This document shows, one piece after another, positions 8,736 through 16,470 of a stretch of DNA of 64,000 nucleotides. A program made the position numbers and the translations under genes. Under the pieces are notes generated by a model that did no database searches, was not told the origin of the DNA, and saw only the letters and a program-made list of their open reading frames with translations. How positions within the stretch are numbered: the first letter of the stretch is position 1; each line of letters starts with the position of its first letter. This DNA comes from Nocardia tengchongensis (GTDB taxonomy: Bacteria > Actinomycetota > Actinomycetes > Mycobacteriales > Mycobacteriaceae), in assembly GCF_018362975.1 (NCBI RefSeq), contig NZ_CP074371.1:1922001-1986000 (forward strand). Direction: 5' to 3'.

Positions 8736-10085
8736 ATGGAGCAACCTGCCGGCAGTGCCGCGGTACTCGAGACGACCGAGCCGAAGCCGATGAAGACCAC
8801 ACCCACCGGCGGCGGAGCGTTCGCCGATCTCCTGGACGAAGAGGGCAAGAAGCGCGAGCTGTGGCGCATGAAGGCCATCGCCACCGGCTTCCTGGCCGCG
8901 GCCACGGTCATCTACATCGTGTGCGCCTGGATCAGTTCGCGCGGCGAGGGCGGCGCGTGGGTCGGCTATGTCAAGGCCGCCTCCGAGGCCGGCATGGTCG
9001 GCGCGCTGGCCGACTGGTTCGCCGTCACCGCGCTGTTCCGGCATCCGCTGGGCCTGCCGATCCCGCACACCGCCATCATCCGCAAGAAGAAGGATCAGGT
9101 CGGGGAGGGGCTGGGCGAGTTCGTGCGCACCAATTTCCTCTCGCCCGACGCGGTCGCCGTCAAGGTGAATTCCGCGCAGATTCCGCTGCGGCTGGGCCGC
9201 TGGATGGCGGAACCCGGAAACGCCGAACGCATCTCCGACGAGAGCGCGACGATCCTGCGCGCGGTGATCGGCGTGCTGCGCGACGAGGACGTCGAGCAGA
9301 TCATCGACCAGACCATCGTCAAGCGCATCGCCGAGCCGCTGTGGGGTCCGCCCATCGGCAAGGTGCTCAACGAGCTGATCGCCGACAACCGGCAGGCCCC
9401 GCTGCTGGACCTGCTGGCCGAGCGGGCGCACCAGTGGGCGCTGGACTCGCAGGACACCCTGGATCGCATCGTGAACCGGGACGCTCCCTCGTGGGCGCCG
9501 AAATTCGTGAATTCGCTCCTGGCAGAGCGCATTTATCGGGAGCTGGTGGAATTCACCTGGAAGGTGCGCACCCAGCCCGATCACGAGGTGCGGCTGGCGG
9601 CGAATCGGTTCCTCGAGGAATTCGCGCACGATCTGCAATTCGACGAGGCGATGATCGAGAAGGCGGAAAAGATCAAGACCGAGCTCATGGGCCGGCGCGA
9701 GGTCACCGGGATGGCGCAGGCCACCTGGCGGGCGGCCAAGCGCATGATCCTGGAATCGGCCGACGATCCGAATTCCACCTTGCGGCGCAAGGTGTCGGAG
9801 AACGTGCTGCAACTGGGTGAGCGGTTGTCCACCGACGCGGCGATGCGCGACCAGGTCGACGGCTGGCTCGAGCGGGGCGTCCGGTACCTGGTGACCAACT
9901 ACGGCGCCGAGTTCGCGGGTCTGGTCAGCGACACGGTCGCGCGCTGGGATGCCGAGGAGGCTTCGCGCAAGATCGAATTGGCGGCCGGCAAGGACCTGCA
10001 ATTCATTCGCATCAACGGTACGGTCGTGGGTTCGCTTGCGGGCCTTGTGATCTATGCCGTTTCGCATTTGCTGTTCAATGGCTGA
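8736..10085 (+). CDS. DUF445 domain membrane-associated protein (Rv0473-like)
   Basis: Conserved 449-residue protein of unknown function. A first hydrophobic segment (AIATGFLAAATVIYIVCAW, near residue 50) is followed by the DUF445 signature GMVGALADWFAVTALFRHP and IPHTAIIRKKKDQVGEGLG, then a long, charged, mostly helical region, and a last TM segment (GTVVGSLAGLVIYAVSHLLF) at the very C-terminus, so both ends are membrane-anchored. DUF445 proteins (relatives of Bacillus YheB/YtjA types) lack a proven biochemical role. The start is ATG 8736; an ATG at 8727 is also in frame and neither has a strong ribosome site. It sits upstream of the HTH-hbhA operon, as in M. tuberculosis. Confidence 0.9.
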   Translation: MEQPAGSAAVLETTEPKPMKTTPTGGGAFADLLDEEGKKRELWRMKAIATGFLAAATVIYIVCAWISSRGEGGAWVGYVKAASEAGMVGALADWFAVTALFRHPLGLPIPHTAIIRKKKDQVGEGLGEFVRTNFLSPDAVAVKVNSAQIPLRLGRWMAEPGNAERISDESATILRAVIGVLRDEDVEQIIDQTIVKRIAEPLWGPPIGKVLNELIADNRQAPLLDLLAERAHQWALDSQDTLDRIVNRDAPSWAPKFVNSLLAERIYRELVEFTWKVRTQPDHEVRLAANRFLEEFAHDLQFDEAMIEKAEKIKTELMGRREVTGMAQATWRAAKRMILESADDPNSTLRRKVSENVLQLGERLSTDAAMRDQVDGWLERGVRYLVTNYGAEFAGLVSDTVARWDAEEASRKIELAAGKDLQFIRINGTVVGSLAGLVIYAVSHLLFNG

Positions 10086-10150
10086 ACAAACGACCAATTG
10101 GCGCTTCGGTTGAAGCGCTGACTGTTTGCCGACATGCCGTGTCAGGCGTG

Positions 10151-10181
10151 GTGCTAACAGAGCGCTTGCAAGAGCTAGCAC
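10151..10181. promoter_or_regulatory. Nested inverted repeats upstream of the HTH-hbhA operon
   Basis: GTGCTA and TAGCAC form outer 6-base arms, and CTTGCAAG (10165-10172) is an 8-base inner palindrome. It ends about 40 bases before the HTH regulator start, in the expected promoter zone. The CTTGC/GCAAG core recurs upstream of both tandem hydrolases (11929-11946 and 13105-13120), so one regulator may control all three units. Confidence 0.55.
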
Positions 10182-10222
10182 CCCGTCCTAGAATTGGCCC
10201 CACAACCACCGGAAGGTGAGTG

Positions 10223-10759
10223 ATGAAGCACGATCCCGAGGTTCCCGAACCGATCGATGGCGACGCAGCGGAGACGTCCGCCGCCGGAGACCGGTCGGGC
10301 CGCGTAGCCAACGCGGCGCACGACATCGGGGGTTTCATCCGGTCGCAACGCGAGGCCGCCCAGGTCTCGCTGCGGCAGCTCGCCACGCTGGCGGGGGTGA
10401 GCAATCCGTACTTGAGTCAGATCGAGCGCGGACTGCGCAACCCGTCCGCCGAGGTACTCGCCCAGATCGCCAAGGGTCTGCGGGTCTCCTCGGAGGTCTT
10501 GTACATGCGGGCCGGGTACCTCGAGCAGAGGCCGCACGGCCCCGTCCGGGATGCCCTGCTGGCAGACAACGGTCTGACCGAACGTCAGAAGCAGGTGCTC
10601 CTGGACATCTATGAATCGTTTTGCCGGGAGAACCAGGCTAACGAGGACAGAGGGGACGCAACGGAGCTAATGGGGGGCGTTCCCGGGGGAAACAGGGACA
10701 ACGAGGTTCCGCACCGCACAACCGAAGTTCCGCCACGCCAGGAGAACGAACCATCATGA
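10223..10759 (+). CDS. XRE-type helix-turn-helix regulator (Rv0474-like)
   Basis: Transcription factor of 178 residues. A Cro/C1-type HTH lies at about residues 38-92 (GGFIRSQREAAQVSLRQLAT, VSNPYLSQIERGLRNPSAE, LRVSSEVLYMRAG). The N-terminal 30 residues are acidic and probably disordered, and the C-terminal tail is polar. The ATG at 10223 has GGAAGG 6 bases upstream; GTG at 10220 is the alternative. The stop overlaps the hbhA start by 4 bases (ATGA), so the two genes are co-transcribed and coupled, as Rv0474-hbhA are in mycobacteria. Nested palindromes just upstream could be its own operator. Regulation of hbhA by this protein is inferred from context. Confidence 0.92.
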   Translation: MKHDPEVPEPIDGDAAETSAAGDRSGRVANAAHDIGGFIRSQREAAQVSLRQLATLAGVSNPYLSQIERGLRNPSAEVLAQIAKGLRVSSEVLYMRAGYLEQRPHGPVRDALLADNGLTERQKQVLLDIYESFCRENQANEDRGDATELMGGVPGGNRDNEVPHRTTEVPPRQENEPS

Positions 10760-11409
10760 CCGAATCGAATCTGACCGCCACCGTCACCAAGCCGATCTAC
10801 GCCACCGTGGGCGCCGGCGACGCCCTCTACGCCGTCGTGACCGACGCCGTCTCGCAGATCCGTGAGCGCGCCAACTCCGCCGACGTGCAGGGTCGCATCG
10901 AAGAGGCTCGCGAGCGCTTCGCCAACCTCCCGGCCGACCTGCAGGAACAGGCCGAGACCCTGCGCCAGCGGGTGCAGGCGCTGCCGTCCGAGCTGCCCGA
11001 GGACCTGGCCGAGCTGCGTGAGAAGGCCACCCCCGAGGAGCTGCGCAAGCTGGTCGACCAGTACTACCACCAGCTGCTCGACTTCTACGCCGACCTGGCC
11101 GCCCGCGGCGAGGAGACCGTCGAGAAGCTGCGCGCCAACCCGGCTTTCGAGGACCGCTTCGAGCAGGTCGAGTCCCGCTACAACGACCTGCTGGCCCAGA
11201 CCCAGGACGTGCTGGGCAAGGTCACCGACCGTTTCACCGCCAAGGACGAGGCCGAGGCCGAGGAGACCGTCGACGCCGAGGTCGTGGACGTGACCACCGA
11301 GACCGCCCCGGTCGTCGAGGAGGCCCCGGTCGCCAAGGCCGCCCCGGCCAAGAAGGCCGCTCCGGCCAAGAAGGCTCCGGCCAAGAAGGCCGCTCCGGCC
11401 AAGAAGTAG
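10756..11409 (+). CDS. hbhA: Heparin-binding hemagglutinin homologue HbhA
   Basis: Surface and lipid-inclusion-associated adhesin family. The 217-residue protein has a short N-terminal segment (YATVGAGDALYAVVTDAV), a long coiled coil (about residues 35-160, rich in Glu/Arg/Leu heptads such as RERFANLPADLQEQAETL), an acidic linker and a Lys/Ala/Pro C-terminus with PAKKAAPAKK-type repeats (about 190-217), which in mycobacterial HbhA binds heparan sulfate and is methylated. The ATG overlaps the HTH stop and follows AGGAG. In a non-pathogen the same family can act in cell aggregation or lipid-droplet handling. Identity is supported by domain order and synteny; host adhesion is not shown. Confidence 0.9.
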   Translation: MTESNLTATVTKPIYATVGAGDALYAVVTDAVSQIRERANSADVQGRIEEARERFANLPADLQEQAETLRQRVQALPSELPEDLAELREKATPEELRKLVDQYYHQLLDFYADLAARGEETVEKLRANPAFEDRFEQVESRYNDLLAQTQDVLGKVTDRFTAKDEAEAEETVDAEVVDVTTETAPVVEEAPVAKAAPAKKAAPAKKAPAKKAAPAKK

Positions 11410-11435
11410 GTCTTTCGCGTCTCGCGAAAAAGCTT

Positions 11436-11469
11436 GTCGCCCTCGCACACTCGGGTGTGCGGGGGCGAC
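11436..11469 (+). terminator. Rho-independent-type hairpin after hbhA
   Basis: A stem of about 15 bp (GTCGCCCTCGCACAC paired with its complement, one G-U pair) closes a 4-base loop and is followed by GTTGTTTGC. A smaller hairpin (TTTCGCG/CGCGAAA with AAAA after it) lies just before, at about 11413-11429. Confidence 0.75.
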
Positions 11470-11557
11470 GTTGTTTGCGGCCGAGGGCTTCCGCCCAAAC
11501 GTGTCGTACCGTGAAGTCGCGGTGCGGCGGGCTGTGCTCCGTATGATTGGCGGGGTG

Positions 11558-11842
11558 ATGGGTATTCCCGGACTGATTCTGTGGGTCTTGTGGCTGTGTG
11601 CGATGGGCATGACGGTGTTCGCGCTCGTGCACGCGATTCGCCAGCGTCCGGACGCCTTCACGGCCGTGGACAAGTTGACCAAGCCGGTGTGGATCGCGAT
11701 TCTGCTGGCGTCACTGGGCGGGTTGTTGCTGGGCCGGACCGCGGTCGGGTTCCTCGGCATCGCCGCGGTCGTCGCGACCGGCGTCTATCTGGCCGACGTG
11801 CGCCCCAAGGTCGACGAGATCCAGCGCGGGCCGCGCTGGTAG
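11558..11842 (+). CDS. DUF2516 family small membrane protein (Rv0476-like)
   Basis: Conserved 94-residue protein with three predicted TM segments (GLILWVLWLCAMGMTVFALV, about residues 4-23; PVWIAILLASLGGLLLGR, 41-58; VGFLGIAAVVATGVYL, 60-75). The family signature is HAIRQRPDAFTAVDKLTKP between the first two helices and ADVRPKVDEIQ at the end. No biochemical role is known. The ATG at 11558 follows a GGCGGGG run; GTG 11555 and ATG 11546 are alternatives. It comes right after hbhA, as Rv0476 does, but has its own hairpin upstream, so it is likely a separate unit. Confidence 0.85.
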   Translation: MGIPGLILWVLWLCAMGMTVFALVHAIRQRPDAFTAVDKLTKPVWIAILLASLGGLLLGRTAVGFLGIAAVVATGVYLADVRPKVDEIQRGPRW

Positions 11843-11928
11843 CAGGCCCTCGAGCTGCAGGCCGTCATCCGGTTCACCGGGTGGCGGCCTTTCTTGTGCG
11901 CTGAATTCCGACTCGGGAACTTTCTAGG

Positions 11929-11980
11929 TGCTTGCACTAGCAAGCAGGTGTGTCCGCAGGTTACTGTATCTGTCAGTAAC
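11929..11980. promoter_or_regulatory. Two inverted repeats before the first tandem hydrolase
   Basis: TGCTTGC-ACTA-GCAAGCA (11929-11946) and GTTACTG-N7-CAGTAAC (11960-11980), both with perfect 7-base arms, lie 16-67 bases before the ATG. Both look like TetR-type operators. The first shares its core with the site before the second hydrolase; the second has no counterpart there. Confidence 0.65.
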
Positions 11981-11995
11981 ACAAAGGAGTGTCCT

Positions 11996-13018
11996 ATGCG
12001 GGCAACGCTGCCTCATCCTGCGGACCTCGGCCGGAAGGTCCGTGACCTGGTGCGCGAGCACCGGGCCGACCTGCGCACCCGGACCTACGGCACCGCGGAT
12101 CTGAATCCGCCGGCCGGGCCCTACCAGGTCGTTCCGGTCACCGCGTCCGACGGCGCCCGGCTCCGGGTGCACGCCTACGGTCCCGCCGACGGCGATGTGA
12201 TCGTGCTGGTGCACGGCTGGACCTGCTGCCTCGAATACTGGAACCCGCAGATCAACGCCTTCGCGGGCGAATACCGCGTGGTCGCCTACGACGTCCGCGG
12301 GCACGGTGAGAGCGACGCGGGCACCGCTCCGCTCACCACCGATCAGCTCGCCGACGATCTCGCCGAGGTCCTCGACGCCGTGCTGAAGCCCGGGCAGCGG
12401 GCCGTGCTGGTGGGCCACAGCCTGGGCGGCATGACCGTGCAGGCCTGGGCGGGCCGGTATCCGCAGCGCGTCCGCAAGCAGCTGCACGCGGTACTGCTCA
12501 CCAATACCGCGGCCGGTGACCTGATCGCCGAGACCACGGTGGTTCCGTTCTTCAACCGCGGCATGGCCGCGCTGCCGTTCCGGGTCGGGCTGATCGGGCT
12601 GAGCGCGCCGATCCTGTTCCCGCCGATCGCACCCGTGCGCTGGGTGTTCCGGCGGCAGATCATGAGCCTGGCGGCGGTGGGCGACGTCGTCGAGTTCGGT
12701 TTGAACATCGTGCGGTCCTGCCCGACGCGGGTGCGCGGCCGGTTCGGAACCCTGCTGTCCTACCTGGATGTCGGCCGGGGCGCGGCGAATCTGACCGTGC
12801 CGACCACCGTCATCGTCGGCTCGGCCGACGACATGACGCCGCCGGTGCACGCCGAGCGGATCGTCGAGATGCTCACCGAGGCGGGCAGTCTGGACGGTTT
12901 CCGGATCCTGCGGACCGGGCACCTGGGCAATGTGGAGGCCTACCGCGAGTTCAACGCCGAGCTCGCGCGGGTCGCCAACGCCGCCTTCGGGATTCCCGCG
13001 CAGGTGGTGGGCGCTTGA
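11996..13018 (+). CDS. Alpha/beta hydrolase, first of a tandem pair
   Basis: Predicted serine hydrolase of 340 residues. It has the oxyanion HGW motif (IVLVHGWTCCLEYWNPQ), the strand-4 RGHGES motif and the nucleophile elbow GHSLGGM; a late Asp (GSADDMTPP) and His (RTGHLGN) complete the catalytic triad. No signal peptide. The ATG at 11996 has AAAGGAG 6 bases upstream in a leader (ACACAAAGGAGTG) that is almost the same in the next gene. The downstream paralogue shares long identical stretches (EYWNPQINAF, DQLADD, LVGHS-GGMT), so this is a tandem duplication. M. tuberculosis has Rv0477 and deoC in this place instead. Substrate unknown; epoxide or ester hydrolysis are both possible. Confidence 0.88.
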   Translation: MRATLPHPADLGRKVRDLVREHRADLRTRTYGTADLNPPAGPYQVVPVTASDGARLRVHAYGPADGDVIVLVHGWTCCLEYWNPQINAFAGEYRVVAYDVRGHGESDAGTAPLTTDQLADDLAEVLDAVLKPGQRAVLVGHSLGGMTVQAWAGRYPQRVRKQLHAVLLTNTAAGDLIAETTVVPFFNRGMAALPFRVGLIGLSAPILFPPIAPVRWVFRRQIMSLAAVGDVVEFGLNIVRSCPTRVRGRFGTLLSYLDVGRGAANLTVPTTVIVGSADDMTPPVHAERIVEMLTEAGSLDGFRILRTGHLGNVEAYREFNAELARVANAAFGIPAQVVGA

Positions 13019-13104
13019 GGGGTGGGCTAGCCCACCCCTGGGGGACCTTATCCGCGACGGCTCCGGCCGCGAACATTGTTGTGGAGCAAGAAGATATATC
13101 CAGC

Positions 13105-13120
13105 GCTTGCAGTTGCAAGC
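13105..13120. promoter_or_regulatory. Palindrome GCTTGCA-GT-TGCAAGC before the second hydrolase
   Basis: Perfect 7-base arms around 2 bases, ending 45 bases before the ATG. It shares the GCTTGC/GCAAGC core with the palindrome before the first tandem hydrolase, at a similar distance from the ribosome site, pointing to a common regulator. Confidence 0.65.
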
Positions 13121-13165
13121 ACTCGGTTAGCGCGATAGTGTGGTCTGGAACACAAAGGAGTGCTC

Positions 13166-14170
13166 ATGCTGGTGAAACTGCCGCAGGCGGGCGTCGGCGC
13201 GGACGCGCTGACCGCACCTTTCCGCTCCGGGCTCCGGTCCCGGCGCTACCGGACCAATTCGCTCAATTCTCCGCGTCCGACCGAGGTCATCCCGGTCACC
13301 ACGCGCGACGGCGCGGCACTGCGCGTGCACGCCTACGGTCCCGTCGACGGCGAGGTCATCGTGCTGGCGCACGGCTGGTCCTGCGCCATCGAATACTGGA
13401 ACCCGCAGATCAACGCCTTCTCCGGCGAATACCGCGTGATCGCTTTCGATCAGCGCGGCCACGGTGAAAGCGCCACCGGCACCAGGTCTTTCAGCGCCGA
13501 CCAGCTCGCGGACGACTTCTCCGATCTGCTCGACGCGGTGCTGCGGCCCGGCCGGCGGGCCGTGCTCGTGGGCCACAGCATGGGCGGCATGACCATCCAG
13601 GCGTGGGCGGCCCGCTACCCGCACGAGGTCCAGCGGCGGGCGTCCGCGGTACTGCTGGCCACCACGGCCGCACGCCAGATTCCCAACCGCGCCACCGTGA
13701 TTCCGCTGATCAACGACGTGATCCCGGGTCCGGACTGGCTGGCGCTGGCCTTGTTCGGCACCCCGGTGCCGCTGCCCGGCGGTGCGGCCGTCAACCTGGT
13801 CGCCAAGCATCGGCTGATGACTCCGTCGGCCACCCGGGACCAGATCCTGTTCGGCACCTCGATCGTCCGCTCCTGCCGCCCCTCGGTACGCGCGGCGGTC
13901 GCGCGCGGCCTGCTCGAACTCGATCTGCACGGCGCCGCAGCGCATTTGACGGTCCCGACCAGTGTGGTCGCCGGCTCGCACGATCGGCTGCTGCCGGAGG
14001 TGCATTCCCGCGAGATCGCCGACACCCTCGCCGCCGCCGGACATCTCGACCGCTACACCATCCTGCCCACCGGGCACCTGGTGAACGTCGAGGCCGAGAA
14101 GGCCTTCAATGTGGAACTGCACCGCGTGATCCGCCGGTCCCGGCGCGACCCGGTCGCCGCCGCCGGCTGA
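13166..14170 (+). CDS. Alpha/beta hydrolase, second of a tandem pair
   Basis: Predicted serine hydrolase of 334 residues, paralogous to the gene just upstream. It has HGWSCAIEYWNPQ (oxyanion region), RGHGES and the nucleophile elbow GHSMGGM, with the acid in a GSHDRLLPE region and the His in PTGHLVN. The ATG at 13166 follows AAAGGAG by 5 bases; the leader matches that of its twin. It has its own palindrome upstream, so it is probably transcribed separately but controlled in the same way. A very strong hairpin terminator follows. The two copies differ most in the lid (residues about 180-230), which suggests different substrates. Confidence 0.88.
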   Translation: MLVKLPQAGVGADALTAPFRSGLRSRRYRTNSLNSPRPTEVIPVTTRDGAALRVHAYGPVDGEVIVLAHGWSCAIEYWNPQINAFSGEYRVIAFDQRGHGESATGTRSFSADQLADDFSDLLDAVLRPGRRAVLVGHSMGGMTIQAWAARYPHEVQRRASAVLLATTAARQIPNRATVIPLINDVIPGPDWLALALFGTPVPLPGGAAVNLVAKHRLMTPSATRDQILFGTSIVRSCRPSVRAAVARGLLELDLHGAAAHLTVPTSVVAGSHDRLLPEVHSREIADTLAAAGHLDRYTILPTGHLVNVEAEKAFNVELHRVIRRSRRDPVAAAG

Positions 14171-14183
14171 CCCCGCAACGAAA

Positions 14184-14215
14184 AACGCCCGCCCCGGAGA
14201 ACCGGGGCGGGCGTT
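14184..14215. terminator. Strong bidirectional terminator hairpin
   Basis: A 14-bp perfect stem (AACGCCCGCCCCGG with its complement) around AGAA. A-run before and GGCTTTT after let it serve both the hydrolase (+) and purU (-), which converge here. Confidence 0.9.
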
Positions 14216-14227
14216 GGCTTTTCGGGC

Positions 14228-15109
14228 CTACTCGAAGACGACCGTGCGGCGGCCGTGCACCAGCACCCGGCCCTCCAGATGCCAGCGCAGTCCGCGGGCC
14301 AGCACCACCCGCTCGATGTCGCGGCCCTGACGGACCATGTCGCGCACCGTGTCCGCGTGGTCGATGCGGGTGACGTCCTGCTCCAGGATCGGGCCCGCGT
14401 CCAGCTCGGCGGTGACGTAGTGGCAGGTCGCGCCGATCAGCTTCACGCCGCGCGCGAACGCCTGGTGGTAGGGGCGCGCGCCGACGAAGGACGGCAGGAA
14501 GCTGTGGTGGATGTTGATGGCCTTGCCCGCCCAGTGCTCGCACAGCTCGGCGGGCAGCACCTGCATGAAGCGGGCCAGCACCACGGCGTGCGGATCGTGC
14601 GCGTCGACCAGTTCCCGCATCTGCTCGAAGGCGGGTCCGCGCTCGGCGGGGTCCTTCGGGAACGGGATGTAGTGGAATTTGATGCCGTGCGCCTCGGTCA
14701 TCCCGGCCAGGTCCGGGTGATTGCCGATGACGGCCTCGATGGTGGCGGGCAGCTCGCCCGAGGCGGCCCGGCCGAGCAGGTCGTGCAGGCAGTGGCCGTC
14801 CTTGGAGACCAGCAGCACCGCGCGGCGGCGTTCCCCGGAGTCGTGCACCTGCCAGTCGGTCTCCGGGCCCAGGTCGGCGGCGACGGTGGTGAACCGTTCG
14901 CGCAGCTCGTCCAGGTCGAACGGCACGGTGGCGGCCTTGATGGCCTGCCGGGTGAAGAACCACCCGGTCTCCAGGTCGGAGTGATAGCCCGCCTCCACGA
15001 TCGACCCGCCGAAGTCGGCGATGAACGAGGTGATGCGGGCGATGATGCCGGGACGGTCCGGGCAGCCCAGGGTGAGCACGAAGCGGCGGTCGTCCGGCGT
15101 GGAACTCAT
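14228..15109 (-). CDS. purU: Formyltetrahydrofolate deformylase
   Basis: Hydrolyses 10-formyl-THF to THF and formate, supplying formate for PurT and balancing one-carbon pools. The 293-residue protein has an N-terminal ACT domain (LTLGCPDRPGIIARITSFI, about residues 10-85) and a formyltransferase-fold C-terminal domain with the motifs RFMQVLP, INIHHSFLPSF and HYVTAELDAGPIL-DV, which contain the catalytic Asn/His/Asp. That order and length define PurU rather than PurN. The ATG at 15109 (MSSTPDD) follows GGGAG by 10 bases; in-frame ATG/GTG codons lie further upstream. It converges on the tandem hydrolases across a shared terminator. Confidence 0.96.
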   Translation of the reverse strand: MSSTPDDRRFVLTLGCPDRPGIIARITSFIADFGGSIVEAGYHSDLETGWFFTRQAIKAATVPFDLDELRERFTTVAADLGPETDWQVHDSGERRRAVLLVSKDGHCLHDLLGRAASGELPATIEAVIGNHPDLAGMTEAHGIKFHYIPFPKDPAERGPAFEQMRELVDAHDPHAVVLARFMQVLPAELCEHWAGKAINIHHSFLPSFVGARPYHQAFARGVKLIGATCHYVTAELDAGPILEQDVTRIDHADTVRDMVRQGRDIERVVLARGLRWHLEGRVLVHGRRTVVFE

Positions 15110-15187
15110 ACCGGACATACTCCCAGCAACCACCCGGACCCGATCACAGGGGTGAAGCAGCGGCCGTCAGGGCTCGCGGCGGCCCCG

Positions 15188-15748
15188 TCACAGTTTGTAG
15201 AAGGCCTCGGCGTAGCGGAAGTCGCCCTTGATCTCGAGCTCGTAGGCGGTGAGGGTGCGGACCTGGAAGTGGGTGGCCCAGTCCGGCTGGTCGGGAACGA
15301 TGCCCAGGCGGGCGCCGGGGACGAAGCCGAAGCGCGGGTAGTACTCGAGGCTGCCGAGCAGACCCACCACCGGCTCGTCGAGGGCGTCCGCGGCGCCCAG
15401 GGCGGCGTGCATGAGCGCCGAGCCGATGCCCTGGCCTTGATGGTCGGCCCGGATTCCGAGCGGGCCCAAGGCCAGTACCGGGAACGGGCCGATGCTCGCG
15501 CGGGTCAGGCAGACGTGGCCGACCACCCGATCGTGGACCTCCGCCACCAGGGCCAGGGTGGGGATCCAGACCGAGGCGTCGTCGCGCAGCGTGTGCACGA
15601 GACCGACTTCGACAGGGTCGCTCACCGGTTGGGGGGAGGGTGAATCGGCATCGGCAGCCGCGGGGCCGTCGGGGGTTTCTCCGAAGGCGCTGCGGTGCAC
15701 CGCGTCGATCGCGGCGGCATCGCCGGTACGTTCTCGACGGATCAGCAC
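15188..15748 (-). CDS. GNAT family N-acetyltransferase
   Basis: Predicted acetyl-CoA-dependent N-acetyltransferase of 186 residues. Motif A is clear ([20 protein letters not shown], about residues 93-112, with the Q-x-x-G-x-G acetyl-CoA loop), followed by [14 protein letters not shown], the YhbS-type pattern. The GTG at 15748 begins [17 protein letters not shown], the usual GNAT first strand and helix, and has a weak AGG upstream; a longer frame starting at 15799 would cross into the deoC promoter region. Divergent from deoC. Substrate unknown. Confidence 0.88.
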   Translation of the reverse strand: MLIRRERTGDAAAIDAVHRSAFGETPDGPAAADADSPSPQPVSDPVEVGLVHTLRDDASVWIPTLALVAEVHDRVVGHVCLTRASIGPFPVLALGPLGIRADHQGQGIGSALMHAALGAADALDEPVVGLLGSLEYYPRFGFVPGARLGIVPDQPDWATHFQVRTLTAYELEIKGDFRYAEAFYKL

Positions 15749-15810
15749 GCCTACAAGTCTGCGCGACAGCTGCGGCGAGCCGCAACAAAGATGTGCCAAA
15801 CTCGGTGCTC

Positions 15811-16470
15811 ATGCCGAAGATTTCCCGCTCTGACGTGGCGGAGATGATCGATCACACACTTTTGTCACCTGATGCCACACCCGCGGCGGTGACCGCGCTG
15901 GTGGCCGAGGCGCGTGAACTCGGGGTGTTCGCGATCTGCGTGTCGCCGTCCATGCTGCCGGTGCGCGCACCGGGTCTGGTGGTGGCCACGGTCGCGGGTT
16001 TCCCGTCGGGCAAGCATCATTCGCTGGTGAAGGGGGCCGAGGCACGGCTGGCGGTGGAGCAGGGCGCGGCCGAGGTGGACATGGTCATCGATGTCGGCGC
16101 CGCGCTGCAGGGTGACTACAGCGCGGTGCTGGCCGACATCATCACCGTGCGGGAAGCGGTGGGGGAGCGCGCATTGCTCAAGGTGATCATCGAATCCGCG
16201 GCGCTCGGCGACGCGGCGATCGTGGAGGTGTGCCGGGCCGCCGAACGCGCGGGCGCGGATTTCGTGAAGACGTCCACCGGTTTTCACCCCGCGGGCGGAG
16301 CCAGCGTGCATGCCGTGCGGTTGATGGCGGAGACGGTCGGCGGCCGGCTCGGGGTGAAGGCCAGCGGCGGTATCCGGAGTGCGGCGCAGGCGGCGGAATT
16401 GATCGCCGCCGGCGCCACCCGGCTGGGACTGTCACGGTCTCGTGAAGTGCTGGAAGGGTTTCCGGCCTAG
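15811..16470 (+). CDS. deoC: Deoxyribose-phosphate aldolase
   Basis: Class I aldolase splitting 2-deoxyribose 5-phosphate into glyceraldehyde 3-phosphate and acetaldehyde in deoxynucleoside breakdown. The 219-residue TIM-barrel protein has the expected catalytic set: Asp90 in [10 protein letters not shown], the Schiff-base lysine Lys153 in FVKTSTGF, and the relay lysine Lys183 in GVKASGGI. The start is ATG 15811 (MPKISRSDV); a GTG two codons earlier is possible. Divergent from the GNAT gene; its stop overlaps the convergent DUF2993 gene's stop by 4 bases (CTAG). The neighbourhood deoC-DUF2993 matches Rv0478-Rv0479c. Confidence 0.96.
   Translation: MPKISRSDVAEMIDHTLLSPDATPAAVTALVAEARELGVFAICVSPSMLPVRAPGLVVATVAGFPSGKHHSLVKGAEARLAVEQGAAEVDMVIDVGAALQGDYSAVLADIITVREAVGERALLKVIIESAALGDAAIVEVCRAAERAGADFVKTSTGFHPAGGASVHAVRLMAETVGGRLGVKASGGIRSAAQAAELIAAGATRLGLSRSREVLEGFPA

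Noticed and set aside
7863..10181. 772-codon minus-strand frame as one protein
   Set aside because: Only its last 246 codons look like a protein (TetR); the rest is antisense to the DUF445 gene, which has clear family motifs.
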